From Brassica napus (taxonomy: Eukaryota > Streptophyta > Magnoliopsida > Brassicales > Brassicaceae): 64,000 nucleotides of DNA. Made by a program: the position numbers and the translations under genes. Under the pieces are notes generated by a model that was given only the letters and a program-made list of their open reading frames with translations, did no database searches and was not told where the DNA came from. Shown here one piece after another: positions 11,315 to 23,167 of the stretch. Each line of letters begins with the position of its first letter. Within the stretch, counting starts at the first letter, position 1. The stretch lies in the NCBI RefSeq assembly GCF_020379485.1, contig NC_063436.1, forward strand, positions 30,440,423 through 30,504,422, in the 5' to 3' direction.

Positions 11315-13157
11315 TCAAGCCTCAAGTTTGCTTCCTTCGACATCAACCACGAACCTATAACGCACATCGTTCTTCTCGAGTCTCTCAAACGCAGTGTTCA
11401 CATAATCCATCTTCACTACTTCGATGATCGAACTCAAACCCTTTTCTTTACAGAACTCAAGCATCTCCTCTGTTTCCTTCATGCTCCCAATGAAGCTCCC
11501 CGTTATCACTTTCCTCCCTAATTAAAATAATCATCATAACCCAAATTAATAAACCTCAAAAATTAACCTTTTTTTTTTGATACACAACTTATATTAATGC
11601 CATAGGAATAGTTAAGTGACAGCCATAAAGACTTCACCATCAAAAATTATAACCGTTTATTATATATTATTCAATTCTTGTTTTTTATAATTGACTCACC
11701 AAGCATAACCATAGGAGTGAGAAATTGTAATGGATTGCTTATGACTCCCATGAGTATGAGTTTCCCATCAAGCCTAAGCAGAGACAAGTAAGGCTCAAGT
11801 GCATGATGAACAGGGACCGTGTCGATTATGTAATCCATTGAATCCGCCAATTCGTTCATCTTCGATTGGTCGGATCCGATCACGTAATCATCTGCTCCAA
11901 GATCTTTCAAAGCCTCTTCTTTCTTCTTGTTTGATGAGCTTATGACAGTCACATGGTGACCCATTGCTTTGGCTATTTTCACACCCATGTGACCAACTCC
12001 ACCTAGCCCTAGTATACCTCCTCTTAGGCCTGGTCGCTTCAGACCGAAGTGAGCCAGTGGACTGTACACTGTCACACCGGCACACAGTAGTGGTGCCGCC
12101 TGCTCAACAGCCATTCCTTCTGGAATCTTCACCACAAACCTGACCACAAAATTGACCCTTTAGCGATACATACCCTAACTTGTTCCACAGGAACCTAAAG
12201 ATCCGGTTTGAAAGGTCGATTGTTATTTTAAAATATTCAAATTCATATGCACATCGCATTTCGATTATATATAAGAATTTAATATTGATTTCAATCCTCT
12301 TTTGTATTTTTAACGAAAATTTTCTTAATGATTTTTAATATCTATAATAGTCTTTAGTAGTTTGCATATTAAAATCAGTAGTTGAACAAAACAAAGATCG
12401 TTAGTTGAACAAGACCAAGATTACCACAGAGTTTAAAACACATGACATTTTCAGGTAAACATTTTGTAATTAGTTAAATTACTATGATATTTGCAATAAT
12501 ACCTAGACTAAATAAAGATCATTTGTTATATAGTATAGAAAATCATAACGTTAGGAAAGATAAGAATAAGTTTACTTTTGGTGAACGACGGTGGCTCTAG
12601 CGAAACCGCCTTGTGTTGGTTGACCATCGATGTAAACATCGTTGTAGCTCCAGATCTTCTTGGGACAATACTGTTCCAGATCTCTCTCGCAGGGGCTACA
12701 ACCTCCGCAGCATCCAACGAGACAACCAACTCCAACTATATCCCCTGCGGTGAACTTGCTCACATCTGATCCCACCTCCACCACTTCCCCAACAACCTCG
12801 TGCCTAAAGAACATGATCAACTCAGTTTTAGATTCATTCTAGGTTTTCTTGGCTATAAGGAGATCAAGAAAGAAGAGTTACCCAGGAACCATGGGGTAGT
12901 TTGACATGCCAAGATCGTTTTTGGTTTGATGGAGATCTGTGTGGCAGATTCCACAGCATATGATTCTTATGTGAACATCCTCTGGTCCTGTCTCTCTGTA
13001 AGCATATACGATCAGATTCAAACCAAGAAAAGATTCATATCATAGATCGAAAGAGAAGAAAAATGAACCTGAGAGTGTAAGTGTAAGGAGAGAGTAACCC
13101 AGAAGGGTCTCTCGCAGCCCAGCCTGTTGTTTTCCTCTCTACCTCCATTTTCCCCAT
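11315..13157 (-). CDS. CAD5: cinnamyl alcohol dehydrogenase (CAD5 orthologue)
   Basis: NADPH-dependent zinc enzyme that reduces coniferaldehyde and sinapaldehyde to monolignols, the last step before lignin polymerisation, in the cytosol. Five exons: 13157-13069, 12995-12882, 12803-12576, 12139-11700, 11517-11315 (89, 114, 228, 440 and 203 nt), giving 357 residues, the same as Arabidopsis CAD5 (At4g34230). Catalytic zinc ligands fall at Cys47 (CCGICHTD), His69 (PGHEVVGE) and the Cys in [10 protein letters not shown]. The structural zinc cluster is [17 protein letters not shown]. The cofactor motif is GLGGVGHMG, and SSSNKK carries the serine associated with NADP preference. No disabling change was seen. 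Start [10 protein letters not shown] is used because the MGxMEAER start is conserved. Confidence 0.95.
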
Positions 13158-13235
13158 TCTTGATTTCTTTCTCTGTTTGTAATGCTTTCTTGCTTTTCTT
13201 TGCACCCTGTTGCCGATTATGCGTGTGTGTTACTA

Positions 13236-13244
13236 TTATATATA
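13236..13244 (-). promoter_or_regulatory. putative TATA box of CAD5
   Basis: TATATATAA on the minus strand, about 80 bases upstream of the ATG at 13157. Confidence 0.5.
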
Positions 13245-13249
13245 GAGAA

Positions 13250-15498
13250 AGTTGGAAAAGGTGATCAAAAAAAAAGAAGAGAAAGTTGGAAACCCAAAAG
13301 CATGCGTAAGTATGTGTGGTAAACTTGGTGCTTGTACATAGCGTACAATTGGGGGCAGTTTTAGTGTGAATTTGTGTATTTTTGACAAAATTAGTCAAAG
13401 CTTTTAATTCTTTGGTCGCTGAAATAAGGTAACTTCTAGAAAATATTTTATTTCTTCTTATATATGCGGCTCTCATTTATTATAAATTATGTGAAATTAT
13501 GTGAATTTGTTCGACGTTCTTAATTTGATCTTTCAGTTTATGATAATCATTTTAAAATATAAAATTAAATGAGAAAGAAAGAATGAATATTTAGCAAAAA
13601 AAAGAAGAAGAATGAATATCACTTTTAAACCAATGACAAATAAAAAAGAAAATTGTAAGCTTTAAAAGGAAGAAAAACTCCTTTATGATGTGGACTCGTC
13701 AGCTATAGGGTCCACGGGGGTTGGTGAACCAACATTTGTGGGGTCTAGTCTTTGTGTTGTCCGGCCACGTGTTGATTCTTAGCCTATGATATGCAACTAT
13801 AGTTTCGCCGGCTCGGATCAACTGTAAATACTTCCTAGTTCTCATTTTCATGCAAATTTCTTAGTTTTGACGGCCTGATCAACTATATGTTTTATGAACA
13901 TATTATACCAACCGGATTAGAAAACACCATCTAGATGTAGTTAATTAACTAGCTACATGTGACACCATTATTAACCAATAAAGGGTAAAGAACACACTAA
14001 TTTTGTACCCAAAAAAAAAAAGAACACATTAATTCTCAAATTGAGTGAAAATACGCCTAGACGAAAACTGGATTATTTGTTGGGAGTTGGGACATAATTA
14101 TTTAACAATGGTCGATCGCTTATTATAAGTAGGGCAATAAAGTATGCAAGAAAATAAGATATAAAAGGTGAACAAAATAGAATCTAAAAGTTTATTGGAA
14201 ACGGTCACAATAAAGATTATGTTTATGTAGTACGGTCAACAATTACAGTTAAAAATTGATAGATCGTTTTAGACCATAGAATTCATCATCCTTTTTTGAT
14301 CAGAGGTTCTTGAATACCACAATTTCGGAAAGGGTTGGCACTTGTGGAGACCACTAGCCACACCAACAAAGAAAAAAATGCCAGATATACAGAAGATCAA
14401 TAGCAACTCACTATATTCTAAAACGAATTTTCAGCATAAATATTACGTCATTGCCTACGATATTTTCTTCCTTTTAATGATATACTATGACTGCTAATTA
14501 TATCTACTGATTATGATCATTCTGAAGCAAATTTTGAATCCTTAAGATATAGTCACGTCTTTGAACTCTGTAACAAGAAATATCCATGTGCCAGTAGGTC
14601 CGTTTCCTGCACAATAAACATCAAGAGTATATAAAGAACAACATTGATCATTTAATGCAATAACTGAGATAAGCTTTCTTGCATCACAAGTAATCAATTC
14701 CTCTCTTGGGTTCTGGAGAGCTAATCCGCCTCAATGTAGATGTAACTGCGTCTATTAGCTACATATATTTCCATATTCCCTGAATGTTCTCAACTTCTCT
14801 AGCTAGTGGTCAACTATAATTCTAACCGACATGAACAGAGGGTTTCTCTTACTAGTTTGGCATCATCTCTTGTTCTCCCAAATGATAACGTTACATGACA
14901 TCACTCGATCTCTATCCAGCTATTGTAATATGTCGCGAAGCTCTTCACTTGGAAGGCAAGCTAGAAACGTAACAAGTGGATAGAGATAAGGGTAAAACTG
15001 GAATTCTGCTTCACGAGCTTGCTTCTCCAATCGCTCTCGCCTCACTAAATGGTCAACTACTTCCACTGCCGATGATTAATTATTGGTTCCTTCTTGTAAC
15101 AAAACTGTTATCGATTGTGCCATTGTGGATAGCCTCTTCTCATTTTAATTTTACTTAATTAAAAAATCTCTGATAAAACAGACGAGGAGAGCCATTCTTT
15201 CTTTCTTTTTCCCTTTCCTTCGCTTTTTGTTATTGAAAGAGGAGAACCACTCTCGTTTGAATTTTTGTCTGTTTTCTTTCTTTTGTTGCAGCAGGTTAGT
15301 CTTGTTCCTTGTTTGCTTTGACTAAGAACTCAAATACTTCACTTTACTCAACACATTTCTTGACTATTTTTTTTACATGTGAATCGGATCTTTACTTTCT
15401 TTCTTCTGATTTGATCTCACTCAACCTTTTTGTTTGTTTTTCCTTTATCGGTTGAATTTGAAGGATATTGAAATTGGACATCCTGAACCACATCTTCC
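13250..15498. other. intergenic DNA: CAD5 upstream region and leader of a gene fragment
   Basis: AT-rich sequence without an identifiable gene. The last 300 bases are CT-rich and resemble a 5' UTR for the gene fragment starting at 15499. No terminal repeats or duplications were seen. Confidence 0.4.
13719..13725 (-). promoter_or_regulatory. AC-II-type element (ACCAACC) upstream of CAD5
   Basis: The minus strand reads ACCAACC, the AC-II motif bound by lignin-regulating MYB factors, about 560 bases upstream of the CAD5 start. A second ACCAAC in the opposite orientation lies directly beside it, forming an imperfect inverted pair. A 7-mer occurs often by chance, so the inference rests on position upstream of a lignin gene. 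Confidence 0.4.
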
Positions 15499-15761
15499 AT
15501 GGATCAGGTGGGTCATACCCTTGACTTTGGTTATACTTATTTCCAATCTATCTTGTGATAAAAAAAAATCAACCCAACTTATAAAATTCAGTTTATAGCA
15601 GATTATATGTTACGCTCCCTTGTATAATGCGCGTCTCTGATGTAATTTTGACCTTGCAGGTCAAGACAAGGGTTTCTCCACTGGAGGCGTACATGACAAG
15701 TAAACTCTTAAGGCAATGTAATACAAGTACCTCACGCCTAAGAGAACCGTTGCTGGATGCA
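15499..15761 (+). pseudogene. 5' fragment of an unidentified gene (two small exons)
   Basis: A start codon in MDQ (15499-15507) is followed by a good donor (GTGGGT). A second exon at 15660-15761 has a TTGCAG acceptor and a perfect GTAAG donor. Together they read 37 residues in one frame, starting MDQVKTRVSPLEAY and ending SRLREPLLDA. I do not recognise the family. No further exon in frame is visible before the MATE gene at 16155, so this looks like a truncated gene start, or the start of a gene whose remaining exons were lost. Confidence 0.35.
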
Positions 15762-16154
15762 GTAAGATTAGTTCTATTTATTTTTTCTTCCCTTCTCTCA
15801 CCTCAAATCAAATAGTGTTGTCAAAGTTGTGTTGATTGACTCAGATGATAAACTAATAAGGTTATGTCTACTTAAAAAAAGAGTGCCTTCGTCTGTTTTG
15901 TTGTCGTTTACGTTAGTTTACAAACAATTACGACGATCGATAAGACATGCAACATATTATAATACTATTCCCTTGACACAAATGACGAAAAACATTAAAA
16001 TATATGGTCAATGCAAAAATTTGATTCGTATAGTGATTAATAGCTAGTGATAATCAAGTTATAACAAACAAACTTCAACATTAACCTAAAAAAAGGGTGA
16101 AATATATTAATAAGATTTTTAAATCTTGGAGTGTTGAAGGAAAACTCAAAGCAA
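15762..16154. other. intergenic DNA upstream of the MATE gene
   Basis: About 390 bases of AT-rich sequence; presumably MATE promoter and leader. I see no clear TATA box or repeat. Confidence 0.4.
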
Positions 16155-18428
16155 ATGGAGCAAGAAACTGAAAAAGTGGACAAGGAGATTACAACAGTTT
16201 CGCCTGCGGCTCAACATGTAGTCGGAGACAACAGTGACATGCAGAGTGTAAAGGAAGAGGTGAAGAAGCAATTTTGGCTCTCTGCTCCACTGATCGGCGT
16301 GAGCCTCCTCCAATACTCTCTTCAAGTCATCTCCGTCATGTTCGTTGGCCATCTCGGCTCACTTCCTCTCTCCGCCGCATCCATAGCCACCTCCTTTGCC
16401 TCCGTCACCGGCTTCACTTTCCTGGTCCGTTTCTCTCTCAGTCCAAGAGTTTGATTTAATCTTTACACTTGTTTCTGACTCGATTTTTCCAAACAGATGG
16501 GTACAGCGAGCGCGTTGGAAACACTTTGTGGCCAATCTTACGGAGCAAAGATGTATGGAAAGCTAGGCATCTACATGCAGAGAGCCATGTTTGTTCTCCT
16601 CATACTCTCCATTCCTCTCTCCATCATTTGGACTTACACTGAGACCATCCTTGTCTTCGTCCACCAAGACAAATCCATCGCCAACCTTGCAGGCTCATAC
16701 GCTCAATACATGATCCCAAGCATCTTCGCATACGCTCTTCTTCAATGCCTAAACAGGTTCTTGCAAACGCAAAACAATGTGTTCCCTGTTTTTGTCTGCT
16801 CTGGAATCACTACTTGTCTTCACGTGCTTCTCTGTTGGGTCTTGGTCTTGAAGACTGGTCTAGGACACAAGGGGGCTGCTCTTGCTATCTCGGTCTCTTA
16901 TTGGCTCAACGTCATTCTTCTCTCGTGCTACGTCAAGTTCTCAAGTTGTTGCTCACAAACATGGACTGGTTTCTCCATAGAGGCTCTTAGCCACATCCCT
17001 GCTTTTATGAAGCTTGGGTTTCCTTCCGCGGTTATGGTCTGGTACATTGTCCTTACTCCAATGATTTTTGTTTAGTCCATCTTGTTTTATAGTGTCATGA
17101 CTACGCGGTGTGAACATGGTTAATAGCTTAGAGCTATGGTCGTTCGAGCTTCTGGTTCTCTTGTCAGGCCTACTTCCTAATCCGGTTTTAGAAACTTCAA
17201 CTCTTTCAATCTGGTAAGACTTGTTATATTCTATTTTTTTTTTGTCATTTTTGATATAAAGTTATTGTTTCTACTAATTTCTACAAAATTTTCAGCCTTA
17301 ATACTTCATTAACGCTCTGGATGATACCGGTTGGCCTTGGTGGTACTGCGAGGTATGTACACAAATAACCAGGAAAAATGGGCATATAAACTCAGTACTG
17401 TTGGTAACACTATTTTGTTTTTGCTGGGTCACATGCAGCACAAGGATTTCGAATGAGTTAGGAGCAGGGAATCCAAAAGGGGCAAAACTGGCTGTACGTG
17501 TTGTTGTAGCTATAGTAATCGTAGAGGGTATTATGATGGGATCAATTTTGTTAGGTGTACGGAATAAATTGGGATATGCTTTCAGCAGCGATCCAAAAGT
17601 CATCAGTTATGTAGCATCAATGATACCAATTGTCGCTGCAGGCAACTTCTTGGACGGATTCCAATGCGTTCTGTCAGGTTCTTCCATTAATAAAACAAAA
17701 AGATAAGTTTGTGAGTGTAAATGATTTTTTTTATGTTGAAACCAAACCTAGATGTACTTTTTATTACAGGAGTTGCGAGAGGGTGTGGATGGCAGAAAAT
17801 TGGAGCTTGTGTGAATCTCGGCTCATATTATCTAGTTGGAGTTCCCTTGGGGTTATTACTAGGTTTCCATTTACATCTCGGTGGTCGGGTAAGATTAAAG
17901 AAGAAAACTCAAGAAGTTTTTAGTTACAGCCAGTGGTGGTTCTAGAAAACTATTATGTATGAAACATATCACACATAAACATACAGTATAAGGTTAGAAT
18001 GTGATTTTTAGTAGGGAAATAAATGAAGTTTGGAATCTTTGGATATATTATAAAGAATTTGAAAATATCTGGGGGCAAGTGCCACACCTCCTTGGCTCAC
18101 CTACATCCACCACTGGTTACAATATCATGATATCAGAATAGAGCTGCATAGTGTAATATATTAATATCACTTGTGCATTTATTTTTAGGGGCTATGGCTG
18201 GGAATTGTAACGGCTTTAGTTGTTCAAGTGATGTCTCTTTCCATCATCACATTAGTTACAAACTGGGATCAAGAGGTAATCAGAAACCTGCTGTGCTATC
18301 GAGTTTGGTTCTATAATCTCTTTTTTAGGTAGTTAATATTTTCGCTATTTTTAAAGGCCATGAAAGCTAAAGACAGAGTTGGATCTTCGAATAATGAGTT
18401 TAGAGAAGCTGAAGCATCAATCATATAG
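16155..18428 (+). CDS. MATE efflux transporter (DETOXIFICATION/DTX family)
   Basis: Cation antiporter-type membrane transporter that exports organic compounds; the substrate cannot be read from sequence. Eight exons: 16155-16424, 16497-17041, 17127-17213, 17296-17352, 17439-17677, 17770-17888, 18189-18275, 18357-18428, giving 491 residues, a normal MATE length. Recognisable blocks are GTASALETLCGQSYGA, LEVLCGQ-type loop, CLELWSFELLVLLSGLLPNP, and STRISNELGAGNP; about 12 hydrophobic segments are spread along the protein. Reading straight through exon 2 meets a stop at 17074, but an 85-nt intron (GTACAT...TAATAG) removes it and restores the conserved CLELWSF junction. The start at 16155 is the first ATG in frame. 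Best fit is the DTX1-14-like clade. Intron 6 carries a hAT MITE. Confidence 0.88.
17931..18115. mobile_element. short hAT-type MITE in MATE intron 6
   Basis: Terminal inverted repeats CAGTGGTGG and CCACCACTG bound 185 bp. The flanking 8-mers are gttacagc and gttacaat, an imperfect 8-bp duplication (six matching). This size and end structure fit a non-autonomous hAT element. It lies wholly within the intron, so splicing should be unaffected. Confidence 0.7.
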
Positions 18429-18652
18429 TAATGGCTCAGAAAATGTTTCGATCTTTTTTGCATTGTTCTGTTTCAAATTGTATTTTCTCGGTGAGTTGAA
18501 GCTTTCCACGGATTTTGGTAATGTAGTTTTTTTTTTGATCAACGTAATGTAGTTTTCATGCCATGAAATTCATGGTTGAAACTTATACCCAGTGGAGAGT
18601 AGTTTTTTTTTCTTTTTTAAAAGAGAGTAAGTTGTTGGCAAAAGTTAAACGC

Positions 18653-18842
18653 AGGAAGACCATCTCTAAACCAACCCTATTTTTCCTTAATATATTTCCT
18701 ACTAAAATATAGTGAAAAAAATGGCAAAATAAATAAATATTAGGATGAATGCAGGAAGACCATCTCTAAACCAACCCTATTTTTTCTTATATATTTCCCA
18801 CTAAAATATAGAGGAAAAAAAATATAGTTGCATTGGAGATGT
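18653..18842. repeat. duplicated MITE-like unit
   Basis: A segment of about 65 bp starting 'gcaggaagaccatctctaa' occurs twice, at about 18653-18717 and 18753-18815, followed by 'ttgcattggagatg' near 18830. Ends of the type 'catctc...gagatg' suggest a PIF/Harbinger-like MITE with an internal duplication. Exact ends are uncertain. Confidence 0.45.
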
Positions 18843-19026
18843 CGAACATGAAGTGCTATGATTCATATGATATAATCAGGTTGGGGAACATTAATTCACA
18901 ACAATTTGGATTATATTTTTCATCTTTAGTAAAATCACTGCAACTGTAAATTATGCAGATTAATTGAAAAATACTTGTGTTAAAAAAAACTTACAGTTCT
19001 TTAAATCGTACTGTAATAAGTGTGTG

Positions 19027-19047
19027 TATATATATATATATATATAT
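19027..19047. repeat. (TA)n microsatellite
   Basis: About ten TA units in intergenic DNA. Confidence 0.85.
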
Positions 19048-20457
19048 GTAATTGTTGTAATGATCCAAAAGTGTCGGTAATGGAGTCATGTGACTGTGTC
19101 GACAGCTCTGGTACGATTAGGTCCAAACTCTTTATAAGGTTGGTGGTGAGGTAAATTTGGAGAAAAAATCTACATTTTATTTTGTAAAATTTGAGAAAAT
19201 TATTTTTAGTTTTAACAAAAATGATGTATCCAGTAAAGATGGAGATAACACAGAAAAAAACTCCATATACCAAAAGAAGGAAAATAAATGAGGTTTTATT
19301 GACTTGATTAAAATAGACATGGTATGCACGTCTATCTATTCGTACTCAAGGCTCTGTCTCATTCTCACCTTCTTGGTTTCATGGCTTGACCCGGTCTGCC
19401 CTCTATTCTTCTACATGAGACTCATATGCAACCCCACCGTGATGTGTCATGTCAATTCCACCTTCTTGTTCTTCCACATATATTCTAAGAAGATCCATCT
19501 TATGTAACCACAAAACAAAGATCCCATTGTGAGCATTTGTTAGCTGAATTTAAATCCTTCAACAGAATTAAGATGCATCTATGTAGACGTCTGTTAGGAT
19601 TGCCTAAATACATTGATTTAAGGAGTGTCACAGAAAATAGCTACCCGAGTGAATGTTCCCAACCACGCTCTAATTAAGTCTACTCCAAACATTCAATTAG
19701 CTATCACCGAATTTTCAAATATTCTGATGAGTGCATTACCTCTATCAACTGTTACGTTATGGAAAACTCGGTGGAACTCCAGATATGGAGTAGTTTTTAT
19801 ACAAACATCCATAATTCTCAAATAGCTTTTAACCTTGACTTGCTTTTTGTCACAAGCTATCAATCATCATTGAAGAGTTCTTACCAAGTTCGACAATTTA
19901 AAGACAAAAATAAGAAACATCAAGACATAAAAAAGGGAAGAGTCTCAAAAAAATACAGATTCATATCAATATTATTAAGAAATTAAAATTCCAGTGGATT
20001 TCTAAACGATAATGATGCTCTCACACGTCGCACTCTCAACTCCCAATTCTTTATCAAACATAAATTCTACGGTTTAATTTCTATAGTGGTGAAACAACTA
20101 GTAAATATTGTTATGCCCAACCATGTTTTTCTACGTTGAGATCTGTGCGCACCATCCTTCCGCTTTAAATTGGGAGTGCAAATTATCTGAATACAATTAG
20201 TGTCCTGCGCCCATATGTGGACTTGTATCGACTCCATTCCATCAAATTTAATATTTTTAAACAAGTAGAGTATATATAGACAAAATAGCATTTAATGTCT
20301 TCTTATATCATGAATGGAAATACTGTTTTTGAGGTAATCTTTGCTTTTCCTAGAGAAAACCCCTTTGCTTGCATTCTTTTTTTTTTTTTTATAAAAATAT
20401 ACCAAAACTGATAGATTGTTTCAAGGTTACGAAAGCATGTTTATTGTAGGTCTCTTA

Positions 20458-21467
20458 GAGCATCTGTAATGGTGAGTCCCATTGCGGAGTCCTTAGATAG
20501 ATAAATATTAATTTTTTGTTGGTTTTGTTTTTGTTTGAATAGTTAAAGATCCGAATCGAAATGGTGAGTCCAATGGTGAGTCCCATTGCGGAGTCCTTAG
20601 ATATATAAATATTATTCTTTTTATTTTTTATTTATTTTTATATAATTTTAGAAAGTAAAATTTAAATAAAACATGATTAAATAAAAACATGATTAAATAT
20701 AAAGATTACACATAAGGGTTTATAAGATGTAACGGTAGCTAAACACACGGTCAAAGCAGAGGAAAAGACTTGAGCATTCTCCTAATTCATCTATGAGAAG
20801 ACTCACCACTCTTTCTGCTCAAGTATTTGCTCAGTATTTCAGAGCACTCTTTTCTTTCCGGACATACACACATCAATGGAGTAGTTTTCCCATCTCCAAC
20901 CACATTGAACACAAATAAGTCTCCTATCTCGCAACTGTTATCGAGACAGAACTTTCTCCAGCCTTTTGTGATGTAATACTTGCCGCCTGATTCGGTATAA
21001 TATTCTTTTGCAAACTTGTTCATATGTGTTCTTTCTTTGTTGTCAAGATTTACATTATATATATTGGTTAAATTTTACTAAACCAGCAGTTGTGTATTTG
21101 TGTTGGACATCCAGAAAAGATCAGTAACATTCAAAACCTTTAATCTTATATATCTATCTCGAAAGAGATTAAAAATTCAACACGTGTTTGTAACTGATTA
21201 ATTATGGTTTAGTGAATACTAGTATTTAGAAAGAGATTAAAAATTCAACACATGTTTCAGTTTAGATATGCAATACATGTTTCAGTTTAAAAATTCAACG
21301 CATATAACCCGTTGCCACCTGTCTTAAGGATCAAGTCCTTGAACCTCTTACGGACGGACTGATCCGATGAAATCCTTACATTATTTGCCTTTTATAATAT
21401 AAATCTATTCAACTCAGCATATGATGGCACGCTAAGGATCAGCGTCGGACTTCCGTTGCACTTGCTC
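20458..21467. mobile_element. PIF/Harbinger-like element carrying a B3-domain gene fragment
   Basis: A 1010-bp unit flanked by the trinucleotide TTA on both sides (20455-20457 and 21468-21470), the target duplication of PIF/Harbinger elements. The ends are imperfect inverted repeats: gagcatctgtaatggtg on the left, and gagcaagtgcaacgg reading inward from the right. The segment 'agtcccattgcggagtcct' occurs twice near the left end. There is no transposase; the interior includes part of a host B3-domain protein on the minus strand. The ends match only in part. Confidence 0.55.
20787..21023 (-). pseudogene. B3-domain (REM-like) protein fragment
   Basis: A 78-residue frame whose middle reads YYITKGWRKFCLDNSCEI then GDLFVFNVV. 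This is the second half of a plant B3 DNA-binding domain of the REM type (compare the usual ...GRGWRSFCxANGLKAGDxxxFxL). The first half of the domain and the rest of the protein are missing. It lies inside the TTA-flanked element above, which suggests capture by the transposon or insertion around an old gene remnant. No product is expected. Confidence 0.6.
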
Positions 21468-21470
21468 TTA

Positions 21471-22156
21471 GGTTGGATCTCTTAGGTTAGGTCTCTTGAC
21501 GTAATATAAAATACAATTTTTTAATTTTTAACTAAAAAAAGTAAGAGACGTCTCTTAAATAAAAAATATAAAGGACATTTTTTAGTATTTTTAGTTAAAA
21601 GCTAGAAACCGTATAAGAAACCCAACTTAAGAAACTTGCAATAAACATATGCTCTGAGATTTCACTATAACTAAAAAAGTAGGAGTAGAAAAAGACAAAC
21701 TGTTAAAGGAAAAAACCATTGTTACCTGACAATGTCTTAGGTTTTTCTGAATTCTGAAGCAAGAAGATGCTTGTTTTACGGACATGCGGCAAAAGATAGG
21801 ACGTTGTTTAGTTACAAGCATTTACTACCTGAGTGTTGTGTAAAAATTCATTTTCTAAAAATTTGAGAAAATACATTTTCTACAGGATATAAGATTCTTT
21901 TTTAAAATATTTTAATAATGAAGATGTAACATATTAAACTTTGATTTTTTTCCATGCAAATATCTTTGAATATACACTCCAAACTTTGACATAATCAGCA
22001 TATGTAAAAAATCGAAAGTATGATGTGATATGAAAATTTATTGCATATACATCTACTAATTCTAGTTGAACAAGGGTAAAGTATATATAAGCTCGTATAA
22101 TAAATGATTTTGGGTTGATCCATGAGATGTACAGCTTTCGGTCCAAATAATCTACC
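21471..22156. other. intergenic DNA with a second small TIR-like segment
   Basis: Between about 21471 and 21635 the sequence starts with repeated 'ggttggatctctta/ggttaggtctctt' and ends with 'aagaaacccaacttaag', resembling a short inverted-repeat MITE. The rest is featureless AT-rich DNA. Confidence 0.35.
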
Positions 22157-22159
22157 TAA

Positions 22160-23164
22160 TGGCATCTCCAACCCTATTCCATTTTCAACTCCAAACATCA
22201 TTATGGAGTAAAATCTTCTCCAACCCCACTCCATTTTCAACTCTAAAATGAAGTAATGGCTAGGGTTACTCCATTTATGGAGTAATCTTACCCATTACTC
22301 TATTTTAGAGTTGAACTTTTTTTATTTATAAAATGGTCCTTTGAATCTTTAATGTTTTTATTTCTTACTTAAATAATATTTAAAATGATACAATAACATG
22401 AAAATAGTATATTCCACAAAGGATTGTTTAATAGTTTTAAATAAATGCATAAAATAACAGAAAATATAAATAATTAAAATAAAAATAATATAAAATAAGT
22501 AATTTAATAATCTGGAAAATCCATTCTGGATCCGCTAAGGTCGGTGAAATATTGCCCAACGGAGAAGTATGAGAAAGAGCTTGTTGATCTTGTGATTCAA
22601 CATTTCACTTTGATATTATTTGTATTTGTTGAGCTTGAATATACGCACGAATATTTAGATCTTGTATGGATGAGCGTGAACTCGATGCACCAATTGAACT
22701 TGGAAGAGAAGCTCCACCTCCGGGTATCGAAATTGCAGAAGATGAAAATGTCCGATTTCAAAATTTTCTTGCTCGATTTAGGAATATCAAAGATAAAGAA
22801 ACTCATTTTTCATTACGAAATGCATTAGTTGATCATTTGTGGAAAAAATATTCTAATGCTCATTGTTGAACCCACATATATGTTATCTTTTTTAATGATT
22901 TCTTGTACTTTTTAAAGATAAATATTTAATTCAAATAATTTATATTTTAATTATTTATCGTAAACATAAAATAGTTGGGGTTAATTGATAAATTTTTATA
23001 AGTATAAGATTTTATTTGCAATTATTAATAAAATAAAAATGAAATCATTTAAAAATATTATTTTTGGAGTAGAAAATAGAGTAATACATTAGAGTAAAAC
23101 CTTACTCCATTTTGGTGTTGTACCATTTTGGAGTAAAAAATGGGGTAATGCATTGGAGATGCTC
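22160..23164. mobile_element. PIF/Harbinger deletion derivative with transposase remnant
   Basis: A 1005-bp element flanked by TAA on both sides (22157-22159 and 23165-23167). The left end reads tggcatctccaa; reading inward from the right end gives gagcatctccaa. Several further 'actccattttggag'-type palindromic segments lie near both ends. The only coding content is the C-terminal end of a Harbinger transposase. The 3-bp TWA duplication, end sequence and transposase tail all agree on the family. Confidence 0.8.
22666..22869 (+). pseudogene. C-terminal remnant of a PIF/Harbinger transposase
   Basis: A 67-residue frame with FLARFRNIKDKETHFSLR followed by NALVDHLWKKY. This matches the conserved tail of plant Harbinger transposases (pattern: F..R...I.D...H..L...L..HLW). 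The DDE catalytic part is absent, deleted rather than frameshifted as far as I can see. It is inside the element 22160-23164. Confidence 0.7.
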
Positions 23165-23167
23165 TAA

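Larger units (their letters stand above)
18429..20454. other. intergenic DNA with MITE remnants
   Basis: MATE 3' UTR followed by AT-rich sequence. It holds the duplicated unit and TA repeat listed separately. Short frames around 19304-19507 and 20067-20291 show no domain. Confidence 0.45.

Noticed and set aside
17042..17126. MATE gene as a pseudogene with premature stops
   Set aside because: Good splice sites remove the stops and restore the conserved reading frame in all eight exons.
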